Shown piece by piece: positions 7,794 through 16,603 of a stretch of DNA of 23,170 nucleotides. The translations under genes and the position numbers were made by a program. The notes below the pieces were generated by a model. It did no database searches. It was not told where the DNA came from and saw only the letters and a list, made by a program, of their open reading frames with translations. The stretch comes from Bergeyella zoohelcum (lineage in GTDB: Bacteria; Bacteroidota; Bacteroidia; Flavobacteriales; Weeksellaceae): positions 1 to 23,170 of the forward strand of contig JAUNHO010000002.1 in assembly GCA_030523905.1 (NCBI GenBank), given 5' to 3'. Numbering within the stretch: position 1 is the stretch's first letter; every line of letters starts with the position of its first letter.

Positions 7794-7801
7794 CAAAGAT
7801 A
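7794..7801 (-). promoter_or_regulatory. Candidate promoter of the urease operon (-7 element)
   Basis: On the minus strand the sequence is TATCTTTG, an exact match to the Bacteroidota -7 consensus TAnnTTTG. It would start transcription near 7788, 20 bases before the ureA ATG. The nearest upstream TTG (7829-7827) has a 25-base spacer, longer than the usual ~17-23, so the -33 element is weak. A regulated promoter needing an activator is possible but not shown. Confidence 0.5.
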
Positions 7802-8046
7802 TAATTTTTTTTGAAATAAAAAAGCTCAACCTCCACATAGTAAAATATTCATTTTCAATAAAAAACAATTTTCAATCATATAAAAAATAGAAACCAACAC
7901 AAATATTAACTTTATTAATATTTTCTTCATTTTTAATAGATAAAATTTATCATTTCCATAAAATAAAAAAATAACGATTCCCTTCCTCTAGTATTCCTTA
8001 CCTTGAAACTAGCATATCAAACCCAACTACTATTTTTTATTTATTT

Positions 8047-8102
8047 TCGGAAATTTTGTCTTTCAATCCTTTATCAAAATCTCTAAAATCGGAAATTTTG
8101 TC
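8047..8102. repeat. Two identical 14-base direct repeats, 42 bases apart
   Basis: TCGGAAATTTTGTC occurs at 8047-8060 and again at 8089-8102. The 42-base start-to-start distance is four helical turns, which would place both copies on the same DNA face, as for paired operator sites. The repeat contains an imperfect AAATTT dyad. No regulator family is recognised. Confidence 0.5.
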
Positions 8103-8185
8103 CTGTTTTTATAAATAGAATACTTTTTGTGATTAGCAAATCGTAAAATATAAAATTAAATCTGTTGTGCATTTAGAACATTGTT

Positions 8186-8198
8186 TTACTTAAAGTAA
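8186..8198. repeat. 13-base palindrome upstream of clpB
   Basis: TTACTT and AAGTAA flank a single A. It is short and AT-rich, but perfect. It could be an operator half-site pair; chance is also plausible in this composition. Confidence 0.3.
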
Positions 8199-8260
8199 GC
8201 GTTAGCGTCTTTGTTTAACTTAAAAGTTTCAAAAATTTTCAATAAAAAACTTGTTTATCC

Positions 8261-8282
8261 TTGCGTTATTTTTTCAACGCAA
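8261..8282. repeat. Inverted repeat upstream of clpB
   Basis: TTGCGTT (8261-8267) and AACGCAA (8276-8282) are perfect inverted arms around an 8-base loop. Two more pairs follow beyond one mismatch (TC before, GA after). The left arm overlaps TATCCTTG (8256-8263), a one-mismatch -7 box, so an operator or stem in the clpB leader is possible. About 180 bases remain to the clpB ATG. Confidence 0.35.
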
Positions 8283-8463
8283 AGAAAAACAAAGAAAATT
8301 TTAATAAATTATCCGATAATTTGTGATAGACAAAGCCACTTCGTTTATTTTAGAAATACAATTGCCTAATAAATTATTAAATATCAATAGTATATAAAAT
8401 CTTTATATAAATACACAAGGGGTAAAATTAAGTAAAATAAGTATTAAAAATAAAAATCAGGAT

Positions 8464-11070
8464 ATGAACTTAAATCAATATACCACAAAATCACAAGAAG
8501 CCATTCAGAAAGCCCAACAAGTAGCTTTGGAGTTTGGCAATCAGCGTATTGAACCTCAACATCTATTGGAAGGAATTTTCCAAGTAGATGAAAATATTTC
8601 TTCGTTTCTCCTAAAAAAATCAGAAGCAGATGCTACGCTCATCCGCGAGAGAAACCGAAATAATATTGAGACTTTACCGAAAGTGCAGGGCGGAAATCTC
8701 TATCCGTCCCAATCATTGAGCAGAATCCTTCTAGACGCTCCGAACATCGCAAAAAAAATGGACGATGAGTTCGTTACCATAGAGCATCTTTGGTTGGCGT
8801 TGGTAGAGGTTTCTTCGCCTGTTTCTACCTTATTAAAGGATATGGGCGTTACCAAAAACCTCTTGGAAGCAGGGATTAAAGAACTCCGAAAAGGCAGCAG
8901 AGCGACATCTTCTAGCTCGGAGGAAACCTACCAAAGTTTGGCAAAATACGCTAAAAATTTCAATGAATTAGCCGCAGAAGGCAAACTTGACCCAGTCATC
9001 GGTCGTGATGAAGAAATCCGCCGAGTGCTACAAATTTTGTCCAGAAGAACCAAAAACAACCCTATTCTCATCGGAGAACCTGGGGTGGGGAAAACTGCCA
9101 TTGCCGAGGGCATTGCTCACAGAATTATCTCTGGCGATGTACCTGAAAATCTGATGGATAAGACGCTTTATTCCCTAGATATGGGGGCGTTAATCGCAGG
9201 GGCAAAGTACAAAGGTGAGTTTGAAGAAAGGCTAAAATCCGTTGTAAATGAGGTAATTAAGTCCGATGGGCAAATAATTCTCTTCATCGATGAAATCCAT
9301 ACCCTAGTGGGTGCTGGTGGCGGAGAAGGGGCAATGGACGCTGCCAATATCCTAAAACCTGCCTTGGCAAGGGGCGAACTGAGAGCCGTGGGGGCAACTA
9401 CCCTGAATGAATATCAGAAATATTTTGAAAAGGATAAAGCCCTAGAACGCCGTTTCCAAAAGGTAATGGTGGAAGAACCCGACACAGAATCAGCCATTTC
9501 CATTCTTCGTGGGATTAAGGATAAATATGAGTTTCACCACAAAATCAGAATAAAAGACGAGGCGATTATTGCCGCTGTGGAGATGTCTCAACGCTATATT
9601 TCCGATAGATTTCTGCCCGATAAAGCCATTGATTTGATAGATGAAGCATCGGCAAAACTTAGAATGGAAATCAATTCCAAGCCAGAGGAACTCGATGTTT
9701 TAGACCGAAAATTGATGCAACTAGAAATAGAACTTTCCGCAATTTCCAGAGAAGGCAATCAAATTAAAATTGACCATCTAAAAGAAGATATTTCAAAGGT
9801 AACGGAGGAGCGAAACGAAATCAATGCAAAATGGCTTGGCGAAAAGCAAAAATCCGAGGATTTGACCCAAATTAAAAAGGAGATAGAAGCCCTAAAATTG
9901 GAATCTGAAAAAGCCCAAAGACAGGGAGATTATGCCAAAGTTTCGGAAATCCAGTATGGAAAACTTCGAGAGAAAGAAGAGGAACTACAAAAGCTAGAAC
10001 TTTTAATGCAAAATGAACAAAATGAGCTAGTTAAAGAAGAAGTTACCGCCGAAAACATCTCCGAAGTGATTTCCAAATGGACGGGCATTCCTGTAACCAA
10101 ACTCCTTCAAAGCGAAAGGGAAAAACTTCTCCACTTAGAGGAAGAACTCCACCGAAGAGTAGTGGGGCAGGAGGAAGCCATACAAGCCGTATCGGACGCT
10201 ATCCGCAGAAACCGAGCAGGGCTAAATGACGAGAAAAAACCAATCGGTTCGTTCCTATTTTTGGGGACAACGGGTGTGGGGAAAACCGAATTGGCAAAGG
10301 CATTGGCGGAGTTTCTCTTTGACGATGAAAACAATATGACGCGTATAGATATGTCTGAATATCAGGAGAAACACTCCGTGTCTAGATTGGTGGGAGCTCC
10401 TCCAGGATATGTGGGCTATGACGAGGGCGGACAGCTGACCGAAGCCGTGAGAAGAAGACCCTATTCCGTGGTGCTTTTGGACGAGGTGGAAAAGGCTCAC
10501 CCAGATGTTTTCAATACGCTTTTGCAAGTGCTAGACGATGGGCGACTGACCGATAACAAAGGACGAGTGGTGAATTTCAAGAACACGATTATCATTATGA
10601 CTTCCAACCTTGGTTCGCACATCATTCAGGAGAATTTTGGAAATATAATTTCTTTTGACAATGAAAATGAAGTGGCGGAAGTAGTGGAAAAAACAAAAGC
10701 AGAAGTATTTGATTTACTGAAACAAACGCTTCGCCCAGAGTTTTTGAACAGAATAGATGAAACAGTACTTTTCCAACCATTGAATAAAAATGAAATTGGC
10801 AAAATTGTTCAATTCCAGTTGAGAGGCATCAATAAAATATTGGAAAAACGCAACATCATTCTCACCGCAACCCAAGATGCCATTGATTTCATTTTGAAGA
10901 AAGGCTACGACCCAGCCTTTGGAGCAAGACCGCTGAAAAGAGTAGTACAGCAGGAAGTTCTCAATAGGCTTTCCAAGGAGATTTTGGCAGGAAACATCAA
11001 TGATGGCGACCGAGTAACGCTAGATTTCTTTGAAGAAAGTGGATTGATTTTCCAAAACAACAACAATTAA
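8464..11070 (+). CDS. clpB: ATP-dependent disaggregase ClpB
   Basis: ClpB is a hexameric AAA+ chaperone that rescues aggregated proteins with DnaK in the cytoplasm. The 868-residue length is typical. Visible in order: Clp N domain (1-145); first AAA+ module with Walker A GEPGVGKT (204-211) and Walker [10 protein letters not shown]; a charged coiled-coil middle domain (about 400-530), which distinguishes ClpB from ClpA/ClpC; second AAA+ module with Walker A GTTGVGKT (601-608) and Walker [13 protein letters not shown]-terminal D2-small domain ending in a Gly-Leu-Ile/Asn-rich tail. It is monocistronic, followed by a strong terminator. Confidence 0.98.
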   Translation: MNLNQYTTKSQEAIQKAQQVALEFGNQRIEPQHLLEGIFQVDENISSFLLKKSEADATLIRERNRNNIETLPKVQGGNLYPSQSLSRILLDAPNIAKKMDDEFVTIEHLWLALVEVSSPVSTLLKDMGVTKNLLEAGIKELRKGSRATSSSSEETYQSLAKYAKNFNELAAEGKLDPVIGRDEEIRRVLQILSRRTKNNPILIGEPGVGKTAIAEGIAHRIISGDVPENLMDKTLYSLDMGALIAGAKYKGEFEERLKSVVNEVIKSDGQIILFIDEIHTLVGAGGGEGAMDAANILKPALARGELRAVGATTLNEYQKYFEKDKALERRFQKVMVEEPDTESAISILRGIKDKYEFHHKIRIKDEAIIAAVEMSQRYISDRFLPDKAIDLIDEASAKLRMEINSKPEELDVLDRKLMQLEIELSAISREGNQIKIDHLKEDISKVTEERNEINAKWLGEKQKSEDLTQIKKEIEALKLESEKAQRQGDYAKVSEIQYGKLREKEEELQKLELLMQNEQNELVKEEVTAENISEVISKWTGIPVTKLLQSEREKLLHLEEELHRRVVGQEEAIQAVSDAIRRNRAGLNDEKKPIGSFLFLGTTGVGKTELAKALAEFLFDDENNMTRIDMSEYQEKHSVSRLVGAPPGYVGYDEGGQLTEAVRRRPYSVVLLDEVEKAHPDVFNTLLQVLDDGRLTDNKGRVVNFKNTIIIMTSNLGSHIIQENFGNIISFDNENEVAEVVEKTKAEVFDLLKQTLRPEFLNRIDETVLFQPLNKNEIGKIVQFQLRGINKILEKRNIILTATQDAIDFILKKGYDPAFGARPLKRVVQQEVLNRLSKEILAGNINDGDRVTLDFFEESGLIFQNNNN

Positions 11071-11078
11071 CACAATGA

Positions 11079-11115
11079 AAAACCTACCCAAATTAAAAAA
11101 ATCTGGGTAGGTTTT
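11079..11115. terminator. Bidirectional intrinsic terminator between clpB and the DUF3472 gene
   Basis: AAAACCTACCCA (11079-11090) pairs perfectly over 12 bp with TGGGTAGGTTTT (11104-11115) around a 13-base loop. Both strands end in T runs, so it can serve clpB on the plus strand and the convergent gene at 11135 on the minus strand. Confidence 0.85.
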
Positions 11116-11134
11116 ATTTATTAAATTCTATAAT

Positions 11135-12514
11135 TTACTTTTTGAACATTTTATAAGTTTTTTCTTCACCATTTGATTGTTTCAAAGTAAGCAAATAGAG
11201 ACCTTTCGGTAAATTTTGGGCAACATAAAGCACCCCTACATCTGATACTTTCAAGGTCTGCGACAATACCACTCTTCCCGAAGAATCTCTGAGAGTAGCC
11301 TCGTAATTCCCATTATTTGCCTTAATATAAATCTTATCCTCAAACGGATTTGGAGAAACCGAAATTTCGTCATTAACTACATTATTTTCCACACCTAAAT
11401 AATCAGTAATAGCTGTGAATTTTTCTCTATAAACACTAGACTGATTATCAAAAATATCTATGATATAGAACTCTATGTAATAATCTTGTCCGTGCTTCAA
11501 GGTAGATGTATCTAAAGTCAAATTTCTACCATGTGGAAGAACCTCATCTTTTACTAAAACAGGAGAACCTGTAAAATCGGGATTATCATAAACTTCGATA
11601 TGATAAGAAAATTGTGGCAATCTCGCTTCATTCACTCCCCAAGAAAAAGACAACTGGTTTTTAGCGACTGACTTGCTAAAATCCTTCGCTTCTCCTACTG
11701 CATAATCTGGTTTTGCTAGTGTAGTAGGCAAAGACAACAAGGCACCATCAATACCTGTTTCAGGCGTTGTAGTTCCTCCTGTTCTCATAAAATAATAACC
11801 ATCTTTGACCCCAGCATTATAGTTTTTTTCATAGTTTTTCGCCCCTAGATCGTTTTTCACTACATTAAAACGAGATGAATTAAATGCTTTCCACTCCAAT
11901 GTTTTAGCATTCCTCTTCCAGCCGTCTTTGTGGCGTATTTCCCTTGCATTTTCTCCATTTCCTAGCCAGTCTTCTATGAAAGTTCCTGTAACCCCATTAA
12001 ATCTTACATTTGACACAGGATAATCCATCGTTATAAGATGTGTCCATTTTTGTCCTTTTTCATCAAAAATCCAAAAACCAAACATTGTATGGTCACTCTG
12101 CCCCCAAGTTCTAGTTACGAAAGTATACCATACATCTTCTTCCCAGCCAATACCAAAATTCATAGACCTCAAGCCTGTACCTTCTCCACCGAATCTTTCC
12201 ACCTTTGTAGTAGGATGTGCATAAGCTGCGGTTATAGGCTGTTTGTTACTAGGATCCCATATGGAATAAATAAAATTTCTACCATTAGGATGTTCCTGCA
12301 TTCCACAATATCCTCCTCCCTCACCACCTGCATTCCATTGCAGATTACAGTAATAGGTATATAACGGCGATGGAGCATGTACGCTTACCTTATTCACCAT
12401 TATATCCCCAGCAGCAGTCTCGCTAGGATAACGCAAATAAGCCGATGGAGCCCTGTTTTGGCTAAATGCTAACTGCACCACGGAAAGCATAGCCCCAAGA
12501 AATAATTTTTTCAT
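11135..12514 (-). CDS. Secreted DUF3472-domain protein with T9SS sorting domain
   Basis: The 459-residue protein has a Sec signal peptide (1-18, cleaved before Q19). It then has a region matching my recollection of DUF3472: YYCNLQW (54-60), GGGYCGMQEHPNGRNFIYSI near 67-85, and SIWDP. Residues ~285-375 look like a fibronectin-III-like fold. The last ~75 residues (ISVSPNPFEDKIYI ... GLYLLTL ... KMFKK) are a type A T9SS C-terminal sorting domain, so the protein should cross the outer membrane and be attached to or released from the surface. Substrate and activity are unknown; many Trp/Gly-rich segments suggest ligand or polysaccharide contact (inference). It is monocistronic and divergent from rnhB. 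Confidence 0.75.
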   Translation of the reverse strand: MKKLFLGAMLSVVQLAFSQNRAPSAYLRYPSETAAGDIMVNKVSVHAPSPLYTYYCNLQWNAGGEGGGYCGMQEHPNGRNFIYSIWDPSNKQPITAAYAHPTTKVERFGGEGTGLRSMNFGIGWEEDVWYTFVTRTWGQSDHTMFGFWIFDEKGQKWTHLITMDYPVSNVRFNGVTGTFIEDWLGNGENAREIRHKDGWKRNAKTLEWKAFNSSRFNVVKNDLGAKNYEKNYNAGVKDGYYFMRTGGTTTPETGIDGALLSLPTTLAKPDYAVGEAKDFSKSVAKNQLSFSWGVNEARLPQFSYHIEVYDNPDFTGSPVLVKDEVLPHGRNLTLDTSTLKHGQDYYIEFYIIDIFDNQSSVYREKFTAITDYLGVENNVVNDEISVSPNPFEDKIYIKANNGNYEATLRDSSGRVVLSQTLKVSDVGVLYVAQNLPKGLYLLTLKQSNGEEKTYKMFKK

Positions 12515-12539
12515 ACTATTTTCTAAATTTATAATTCTG

Positions 12540-12547
12540 CAAATCTA
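12540..12547 (-). promoter_or_regulatory. Candidate -7 element for the DUF3472 gene
   Basis: The minus strand reads TAGATTTG followed by C, matching TAnnTTTG(C). It lies 25 bases upstream of the ATG at 12514. No clear -33 TTG at the right spacing was seen. Confidence 0.4.
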
Positions 12548-12579
12548 TAAAATAAAACTCCAGTTTTTCTCTTTTTTTA

Positions 12580-12587
12580 TAATTTTG
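12580..12587 (+). promoter_or_regulatory. Candidate -7 element for rnhB
   Basis: TAATTTTG matches TAnnTTTG and ends 24 bases before the rnhB ATG at 12612. The -33 region is T-rich without a TTG. Confidence 0.4.
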
Positions 12588-12611
12588 TAATCATTAAAAA
12601 TTATTCCCCTT

Positions 12612-13196
12612 ATGGAACTGATAAAAAAATGGACAGACAACCTTATAGAAGCTGGGTGCGATGAAGTCGGTAGAGGCTGTCTCTGTGGGCCTGTGGTAGC
12701 CGCTGCCGTGATTTTAGATGAAAGTTTTAGCCAAAATCTCATTAACGATTCCAAAAAACTGAATTTCAAAACCAGAACAGAGCTAGATTCTTACATCAAA
12801 AATAATGTGGTAGATTATGCCATTGCCGAACTTCCACCTTCCTTCATTGATAAGCATAATATACTGAATGCCAGCATACACGCAATGCATCTTGCGTTAG
12901 ACCAACTGAAAACCCGTCCAGAGTTTATCTTGGTAGACGGCAACCGATTTCACCCCTATAATTTCATTCCGCATCAATGTGTGGTGAAAGGAGATTCCAA
13001 AGTTTTGTCCATAGCAGCTGCTTCCATTTTAGCAAAAAATTATCGCGACCAGCTGATGATAAAACTACACGAAGAATACCCACAATACGGCTGGAACAAA
13101 AATATGGGCTATCCCACGAAAGCCCATAGAAATGCGATAAAAGAATACGGCGTAACGCCCCACCATAGAATGAGTTTCAAACTACTGAAAGACTGA
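12612..13196 (+). CDS. rnhB: Ribonuclease HII
   Basis: RNase HII cleaves RNA in RNA-DNA hybrids, including single ribonucleotides in DNA. The 194-residue protein has the N-terminal DEVGRG motif (D17, E18), VDGN with D109, and KNYRD with D146, giving the DEDD metal-binding tetrad. KGDSKVLSIAAASILAK precedes the last Asp, as in the family. The usual DEAGRGPL(A)GPV reads DEVGRGCLCGPV here, a mild variant. Its stop is only eight bases from the convergent small membrane protein gene. Confidence 0.95.
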   Translation: MELIKKWTDNLIEAGCDEVGRGCLCGPVVAAAVILDESFSQNLINDSKKLNFKTRTELDSYIKNNVVDYAIAELPPSFIDKHNILNASIHAMHLALDQLKTRPEFILVDGNRFHPYNFIPHQCVVKGDSKVLSIAAASILAKNYRDQLMIKLHEEYPQYGWNKNMGYPTKAHRNAIKEYGVTPHHRMSFKLLKD

Positions 13197-13204
13197 AACG
13201 CTCC

Positions 13205-13399
13205 TTATTTTTTTGATGATAAACGAGACCAAGTATCTAGCACCACCACGCCAAGTATCCCTAAAATACCAGCCGATGCCGAAAAAATATACTTGGTATT
13301 CTCCTCGTCCCAAAAGCCTAAATTCCAATGAATTGCATAGATATTGAAGCCTGTAAATAGGATAAATACCGCGAGGAATATTTTGTAAATGGTTTTCAT
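13205..13399 (-). CDS. Small two-helix membrane protein coupled to marC
   Basis: The 64-residue protein has two predicted transmembrane helices (about 5-23 and 40-57) joined by an acidic loop (DEENTKY), and a basic C-terminus (SSKK). I do not recognise a named family. Its ATG overlaps the marC stop by four bases (ATGA), so translation is probably coupled and a partner role with MarC is possible. An overlapping 73-residue frame is rejected as a shadow because it does not give a coherent membrane protein. Confidence 0.65.
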   Translation of the reverse strand: MKTIYKIFLAVFILFTGFNIYAIHWNLGFWDEENTKYIFSASAGILGILGVVVLDTWSRLSSKK

Positions 13400-14001
13400 A
13401 CACTGATGTTTAATGATTTTAGTAATTCTGCAAAATTAGATGTAAATATCTTGATGGATACCGCCAAAAGGATAATCCCAAAGATTCTTTCTATCACTTT
13501 CAGAGCGTCTTTCCCTAGGCGTTTTTCTATCCAGTTTGCAGAACGCAAAACGATATAAACCACAATGACATTTAGGATAATCCCAATCACGATATTAATA
13601 TCGTGGAACATAGATTTATGAGCGATAATGGTCGTAAGAGCCCCCGCCCCCGCTATCAATGGGAATGCCAAAGGGAATATAGATGCTGATTTTATCTCTT
13701 CGTGCCTCTGGATTTGTATCCCCAAAATCATCTCCAAGGCAATCACAAACAAGACAAACGCCCCTGCAATAGCAAACGCATTGACATCTACATGGATAAA
13801 TTCCAAAAGTTTTTTTCCTGCAAAAAGGAAAACAATCATCACAATGGCAGAGACCAATGAGGTTTTTTCGGACTCTATTTTTCCGAATTTCTGCTTCAAA
13901 CTCACGATTAGCGGTACAGAACCGATGATGTCTATTACCACAAAAAGTGCCATAGAGAATTTCACAATCTCATCTATGTCAAAATGTTCAAAAAGCTGCA
14001 T
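13396..14001 (-). CDS. MarC family integral membrane protein
   Basis: The 201-residue protein has about six hydrophobic segments and the family motif FPLAFPLIAGAGALTT. MarC proteins (UPF0056) were once linked to multiple antibiotic resistance; their real function is unsettled. The gene lies 44 bases behind batD with its own candidate promoter, and ahead of the small membrane protein it overlaps. Confidence 0.88.
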   Translation of the reverse strand: MQLFEHFDIDEIVKFSMALFVVIDIIGSVPLIVSLKQKFGKIESEKTSLVSAIVMIVFLFAGKKLLEFIHVDVNAFAIAGAFVLFVIALEMILGIQIQRHEEIKSASIFPLAFPLIAGAGALTTIIAHKSMFHDINIVIGIILNVIVVYIVLRSANWIEKRLGKDALKVIERIFGIILLAVSIKIFTSNFAELLKSLNISV

Positions 14002-14026
14002 AGGAATTAGAATTTTTAATCTTTCG

Positions 14027-14059
14027 CAAAACTATGAATATTTTTTCAATATTCCACAA
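14027..14059 (-). promoter_or_regulatory. Candidate promoter for marC
   Basis: On the minus strand TTG (14059-14057), a 22-base spacer and TAGTTTTG followed by C (14034-14027) match the Bacteroidota pattern. Transcription would begin near 14020, about 20 bases before the marC ATG. The -33 element lies inside the 3' end of batD. Confidence 0.45.
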
Positions 14060-15776
14060 TCTGCGAAAAGATTATTTTCATCTCATCATAAAGTTCCTGT
14101 ATATGCTCTTCGGTATGGTGCGGAGCGTATTGTTCCATCTTGATTTTCTGCACAATAGCCTTATAATTTTCATAAAAATCTCTTCCCTTTCGCTCCTCTA
14201 AATATGGTTTTAGAGAAAGATTTTTCCGTTTTAGATGGGTTTCAAAATCAGTATTCATTTGCTCAAAACCACTGAAAAACGCTGTATAATTCTCTTGCTT
14301 TATCTGTCTTTCTATATAAAGTAGATGAGTTTCCGCATCAAATCGTTGCTCTTGAAGTATCTTTTTTTCTGTTTCCTCTATCGTTTCCCATTTTGAGGAT
14401 TTCGCATTCTTTTTGGCTTTTTTTTGCGATTTATATTTTGAAATCACAAAAAGTAAAATCATAAAAAACACGAACATCAAGGCATAATTCCCTAAAAGTA
14501 ACTTCCAATTGAGTTTTTCTCTCTCCTCTACCTTATATTTTTCAGTTTTTACGATGGGCGTATCTACGGTCTCCAAAACATTATTGGTATATTCATTCAC
14601 TTTTTCCAATGCTGTTTTATTATCCGCAATTTGCTGTGCCGTAAGCACTTCTATTGACAAAGATTTATCCCCTAAATCTATATATTCTTTATTTTTAGGA
14701 TTAAAAAATGAAAAATCCTCAGTTTTAATATTGATTTTCCCCGCCTTATTTGGAACTACAAGATAATGAACTCTTATCTCTCCCGTTGTTCCATTTCTGG
14801 TATTTTTAACATCAGAAAAAATCGTGGGTTTATGTATGGTAACCCCTTCCATTTCTAGCAATTTCGGCATTAAATTAGCATCTAAATTTCCCTCGCCTTT
14901 TAGTTTTAATACTACTTCAAATGGCTTTCCAACCTCGTATATTTCCCCTTGATTTTCAATACTAAACGAAAAATCTCCCACTGCATTCCTAAACGATTGC
15001 GGAGGATTATTCGGTAACTCTTTCACTTTGATTTTCAGAGCATTAGACTTTACTTTTTGTCCCTCACCATAGCCCACAGACACCGCAGGAATGGTGATTT
15101 CCCCAGTATCATTTGGGTAGGCGGTCATCACGGCTATGACCTGCGAAGCCATTTGGGTTTTAGCCTTTTGCTCTATTTCCGATTTTTGAAAACTTATAGG
15201 GCTTATTTTCAATGATTTAGATTCACTGAATTTTAATTTTCCTATTCGTCTCAAATCATTAAAATCTCTGCTGAACGCACGAACCACGAGCGTAACTGGT
15301 TGATTTTGATAAACTTCCCTATCAGCTACCTCCATCGTAAGAGAAATATCATCCGAAAAATTATTCGTAGAAGCACGAGAAACCATTTCATTATCTCGTA
15401 CTAAAATATCAAAAGGCTCTGATTTATAGATAGTTCCGCTCACGGTAACCAAAAACGAACCTATTTTTATTTTACCGCTTTGTTTGGGTTCTAATAAAAA
15501 CTCGTAAATATTTTGGTTAATAAGCGTTTTGGTATTCGGATCGGCGAAAGTTTGGCGGAAAGAATTCTGCCCAATGATATTAAATTTTGAAAGGTCTGGC
15601 GAACGCAAAGGCGTTTCTTGAACGAAATCTAGCCCATTAACTTCCTGAATAACAGTGAGAACGAACTGCTCTCTGCCATTAAGCGTCCGTTTACCTACAT
15701 CTACCGCAATACTGACCTGCCCATAAAAAATTATGGAACAAAACATCATCAGTAAAAATTGTAACTTATTGCTCAC
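14046..15776 (-). CDS. batD: BatD aerotolerance-operon protein
   Basis: The 576-residue protein has an N-terminal signal peptide (1-20), a long beta-rich periplasmic region resembling the BatD family (repeated beta-sandwich segments such as EVYQNQPVTLVVRAFS and YEVGKPFEVVLKLKGEGN), one transmembrane helix near 430-447, and a charged helical cytoplasmic tail. Its ATG overlaps the batC stop by four bases. It is the last gene of the Bat cluster. Bat proteins were linked to oxygen tolerance in Bacteroides fragilis, but their molecular role is unsettled. Confidence 0.88.
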   Translation of the reverse strand: MSNKLQFLLMMFCSIIFYGQVSIAVDVGKRTLNGREQFVLTVIQEVNGLDFVQETPLRSPDLSKFNIIGQNSFRQTFADPNTKTLINQNIYEFLLEPKQSGKIKIGSFLVTVSGTIYKSEPFDILVRDNEMVSRASTNNFSDDISLTMEVADREVYQNQPVTLVVRAFSRDFNDLRRIGKLKFSESKSLKISPISFQKSEIEQKAKTQMASQVIAVMTAYPNDTGEITIPAVSVGYGEGQKVKSNALKIKVKELPNNPPQSFRNAVGDFSFSIENQGEIYEVGKPFEVVLKLKGEGNLDANLMPKLLEMEGVTIHKPTIFSDVKNTRNGTTGEIRVHYLVVPNKAGKINIKTEDFSFFNPKNKEYIDLGDKSLSIEVLTAQQIADNKTALEKVNEYTNNVLETVDTPIVKTEKYKVEEREKLNWKLLLGNYALMFVFFMILLFVISKYKSQKKAKKNAKSSKWETIEETEKKILQEQRFDAETHLLYIERQIKQENYTAFFSGFEQMNTDFETHLKRKNLSLKPYLEERKGRDFYENYKAIVQKIKMEQYAPHHTEEHIQELYDEMKIIFSQIVEY

Positions 15777-16522
15777 CAGTCTTTTTCGTTGCTTTTTGGC
15801 ATTAGATAAGAGTTCTTGTTCAAGATGCGTCTCGCGGTTTCTCTCTCCTTACCTTCTATGTGTCTTAAAATATTGTCTTGCAGGTTTTTAGGCATTGTAT
15901 TTACAGATTTTTTCGGTTCATTCTGCTGTTCTCCTCCTGCATTTCCCTTGGTCGGAGCATTTTTCCCACCTTGCGGACTCTTCCCATCAGGAGATTTTTC
16001 ATCACTATCTGCCTTTGTTTTATTCTGCTGATTTTGGTCTTTTTGCTGGTTATTATCGTTTTGAGAATTATTATTTTGTTGCTGTTTTTCTTGTTGTTTT
16101 CTTTTGGCTACCTCATAATTTTTACGAATATTCTCATCATAAGGCGTTTCTTTTAATGCTTTCCTATAAGACTCCACCGCAGCCTCTGCGTTATTCGTTT
16201 TCATATGGGCATTGCCTTTATTGTAAAGTGCGGCCGCTTTATCGCTTTTATTTTTTGCTAATTTTTCAGCTTTTTCGTATTCTGCTTTCGCCTCATCATA
16301 CATTTTTCGTTTATAAAATGTATTTCCAAGATTGTAGTGAGCCGTAAAATCCTTTTGGTTTTTCTCCAATGCTTCCATATATTTGGAAGTAGAAGTCTCG
16401 TATTCCTTGCTCTCAAACGCCTTATTTCCCTCGTGAATAAGGGCATTATAAGACTTCTGTGCCAATGCAAAATCCGCACAGAATAGAAGAACCCCAAAAA
16501 GGAAATAACGCTTCGCTATCAT
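15773..16522 (-). CDS. batC: BatC TPR-repeat protein
   Basis: The 249-residue protein has a signal peptide (1-21, ending ALA before Q22) followed by about three TPR repeats (about 24-130; e.g. AHYNLGNTFYKRKMYDEAKA and AALYNKGNAHMKTNNAEAAV). It then has a Gln/Asn- and Lys/Gly-rich low-complexity region (about 140-210) and a conserved C-terminal helix (LQDNILRHIEGKERETARRI). TPRs suggest a scaffold for the vWA proteins. It overlaps batD by four bases and is separated from batB by 81 bases that contain a candidate promoter. Confidence 0.85.
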   Translation of the reverse strand: MIAKRYFLFGVLLFCADFALAQKSYNALIHEGNKAFESKEYETSTSKYMEALEKNQKDFTAHYNLGNTFYKRKMYDEAKAEYEKAEKLAKNKSDKAAALYNKGNAHMKTNNAEAAVESYRKALKETPYDENIRKNYEVAKRKQQEKQQQNNNSQNDNNQQKDQNQQNKTKADSDEKSPDGKSPQGGKNAPTKGNAGGEQQNEPKKSVNTMPKNLQDNILRHIEGKERETARRILNKNSYLMPKSNEKDW

Positions 16523-16527
16523 CTTTG

Positions 16528-16557
16528 CAAAAATATTCCTTTATCTGTTAAAAACAA
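16528..16557 (-). promoter_or_regulatory. Candidate internal promoter for batC-batD
   Basis: On the minus strand TTG (16557-16555), exactly 19 bases, then TATTTTTG followed by C (16535-16528): the best match to the Bacteroidota promoter in the window. Only five bases separate the -7 box from the batC ATG, so the transcript would be leaderless or nearly so. This makes the site doubtful unless leaderless initiation is used. Confidence 0.4.
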
Positions 16558-16603
16558 TATATAAAATCGTTAAAATTAGGTTAAAATTAAAAATCACCAA
16601 AAT

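Larger units (their letters stand above)
7769..8463. other. Long AT-rich divergent intergenic region between ureA and clpB
   Basis: These 695 bases hold no convincing ORF, tRNA or transposon on either strand. The content is very AT-rich. Besides the urease -7 box, it contains a pair of 14-base direct repeats (8047-8102), a 13-base palindrome TTACTT-A-AAGTAA (8186-8198), and an inverted repeat (8261-8282). No exact TAnnTTTG box was found for clpB; the nearest is TATCCTTG at 8256-8263. No CIRCE element was seen. Confidence 0.7.

Noticed and set aside
7769..8463. Hidden small gene, tRNA or CIRCE heat-shock operator in the ureA-clpB gap
   Set aside because: No ORF with sensible composition, no cloverleaf-like stretch and no TTAGCACTC-type inverted repeat was seen.
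8464..11070. ClpC or ClpA instead of ClpB
   Set aside because: The long charged coiled-coil middle domain between the two AAA+ modules is diagnostic of ClpB.
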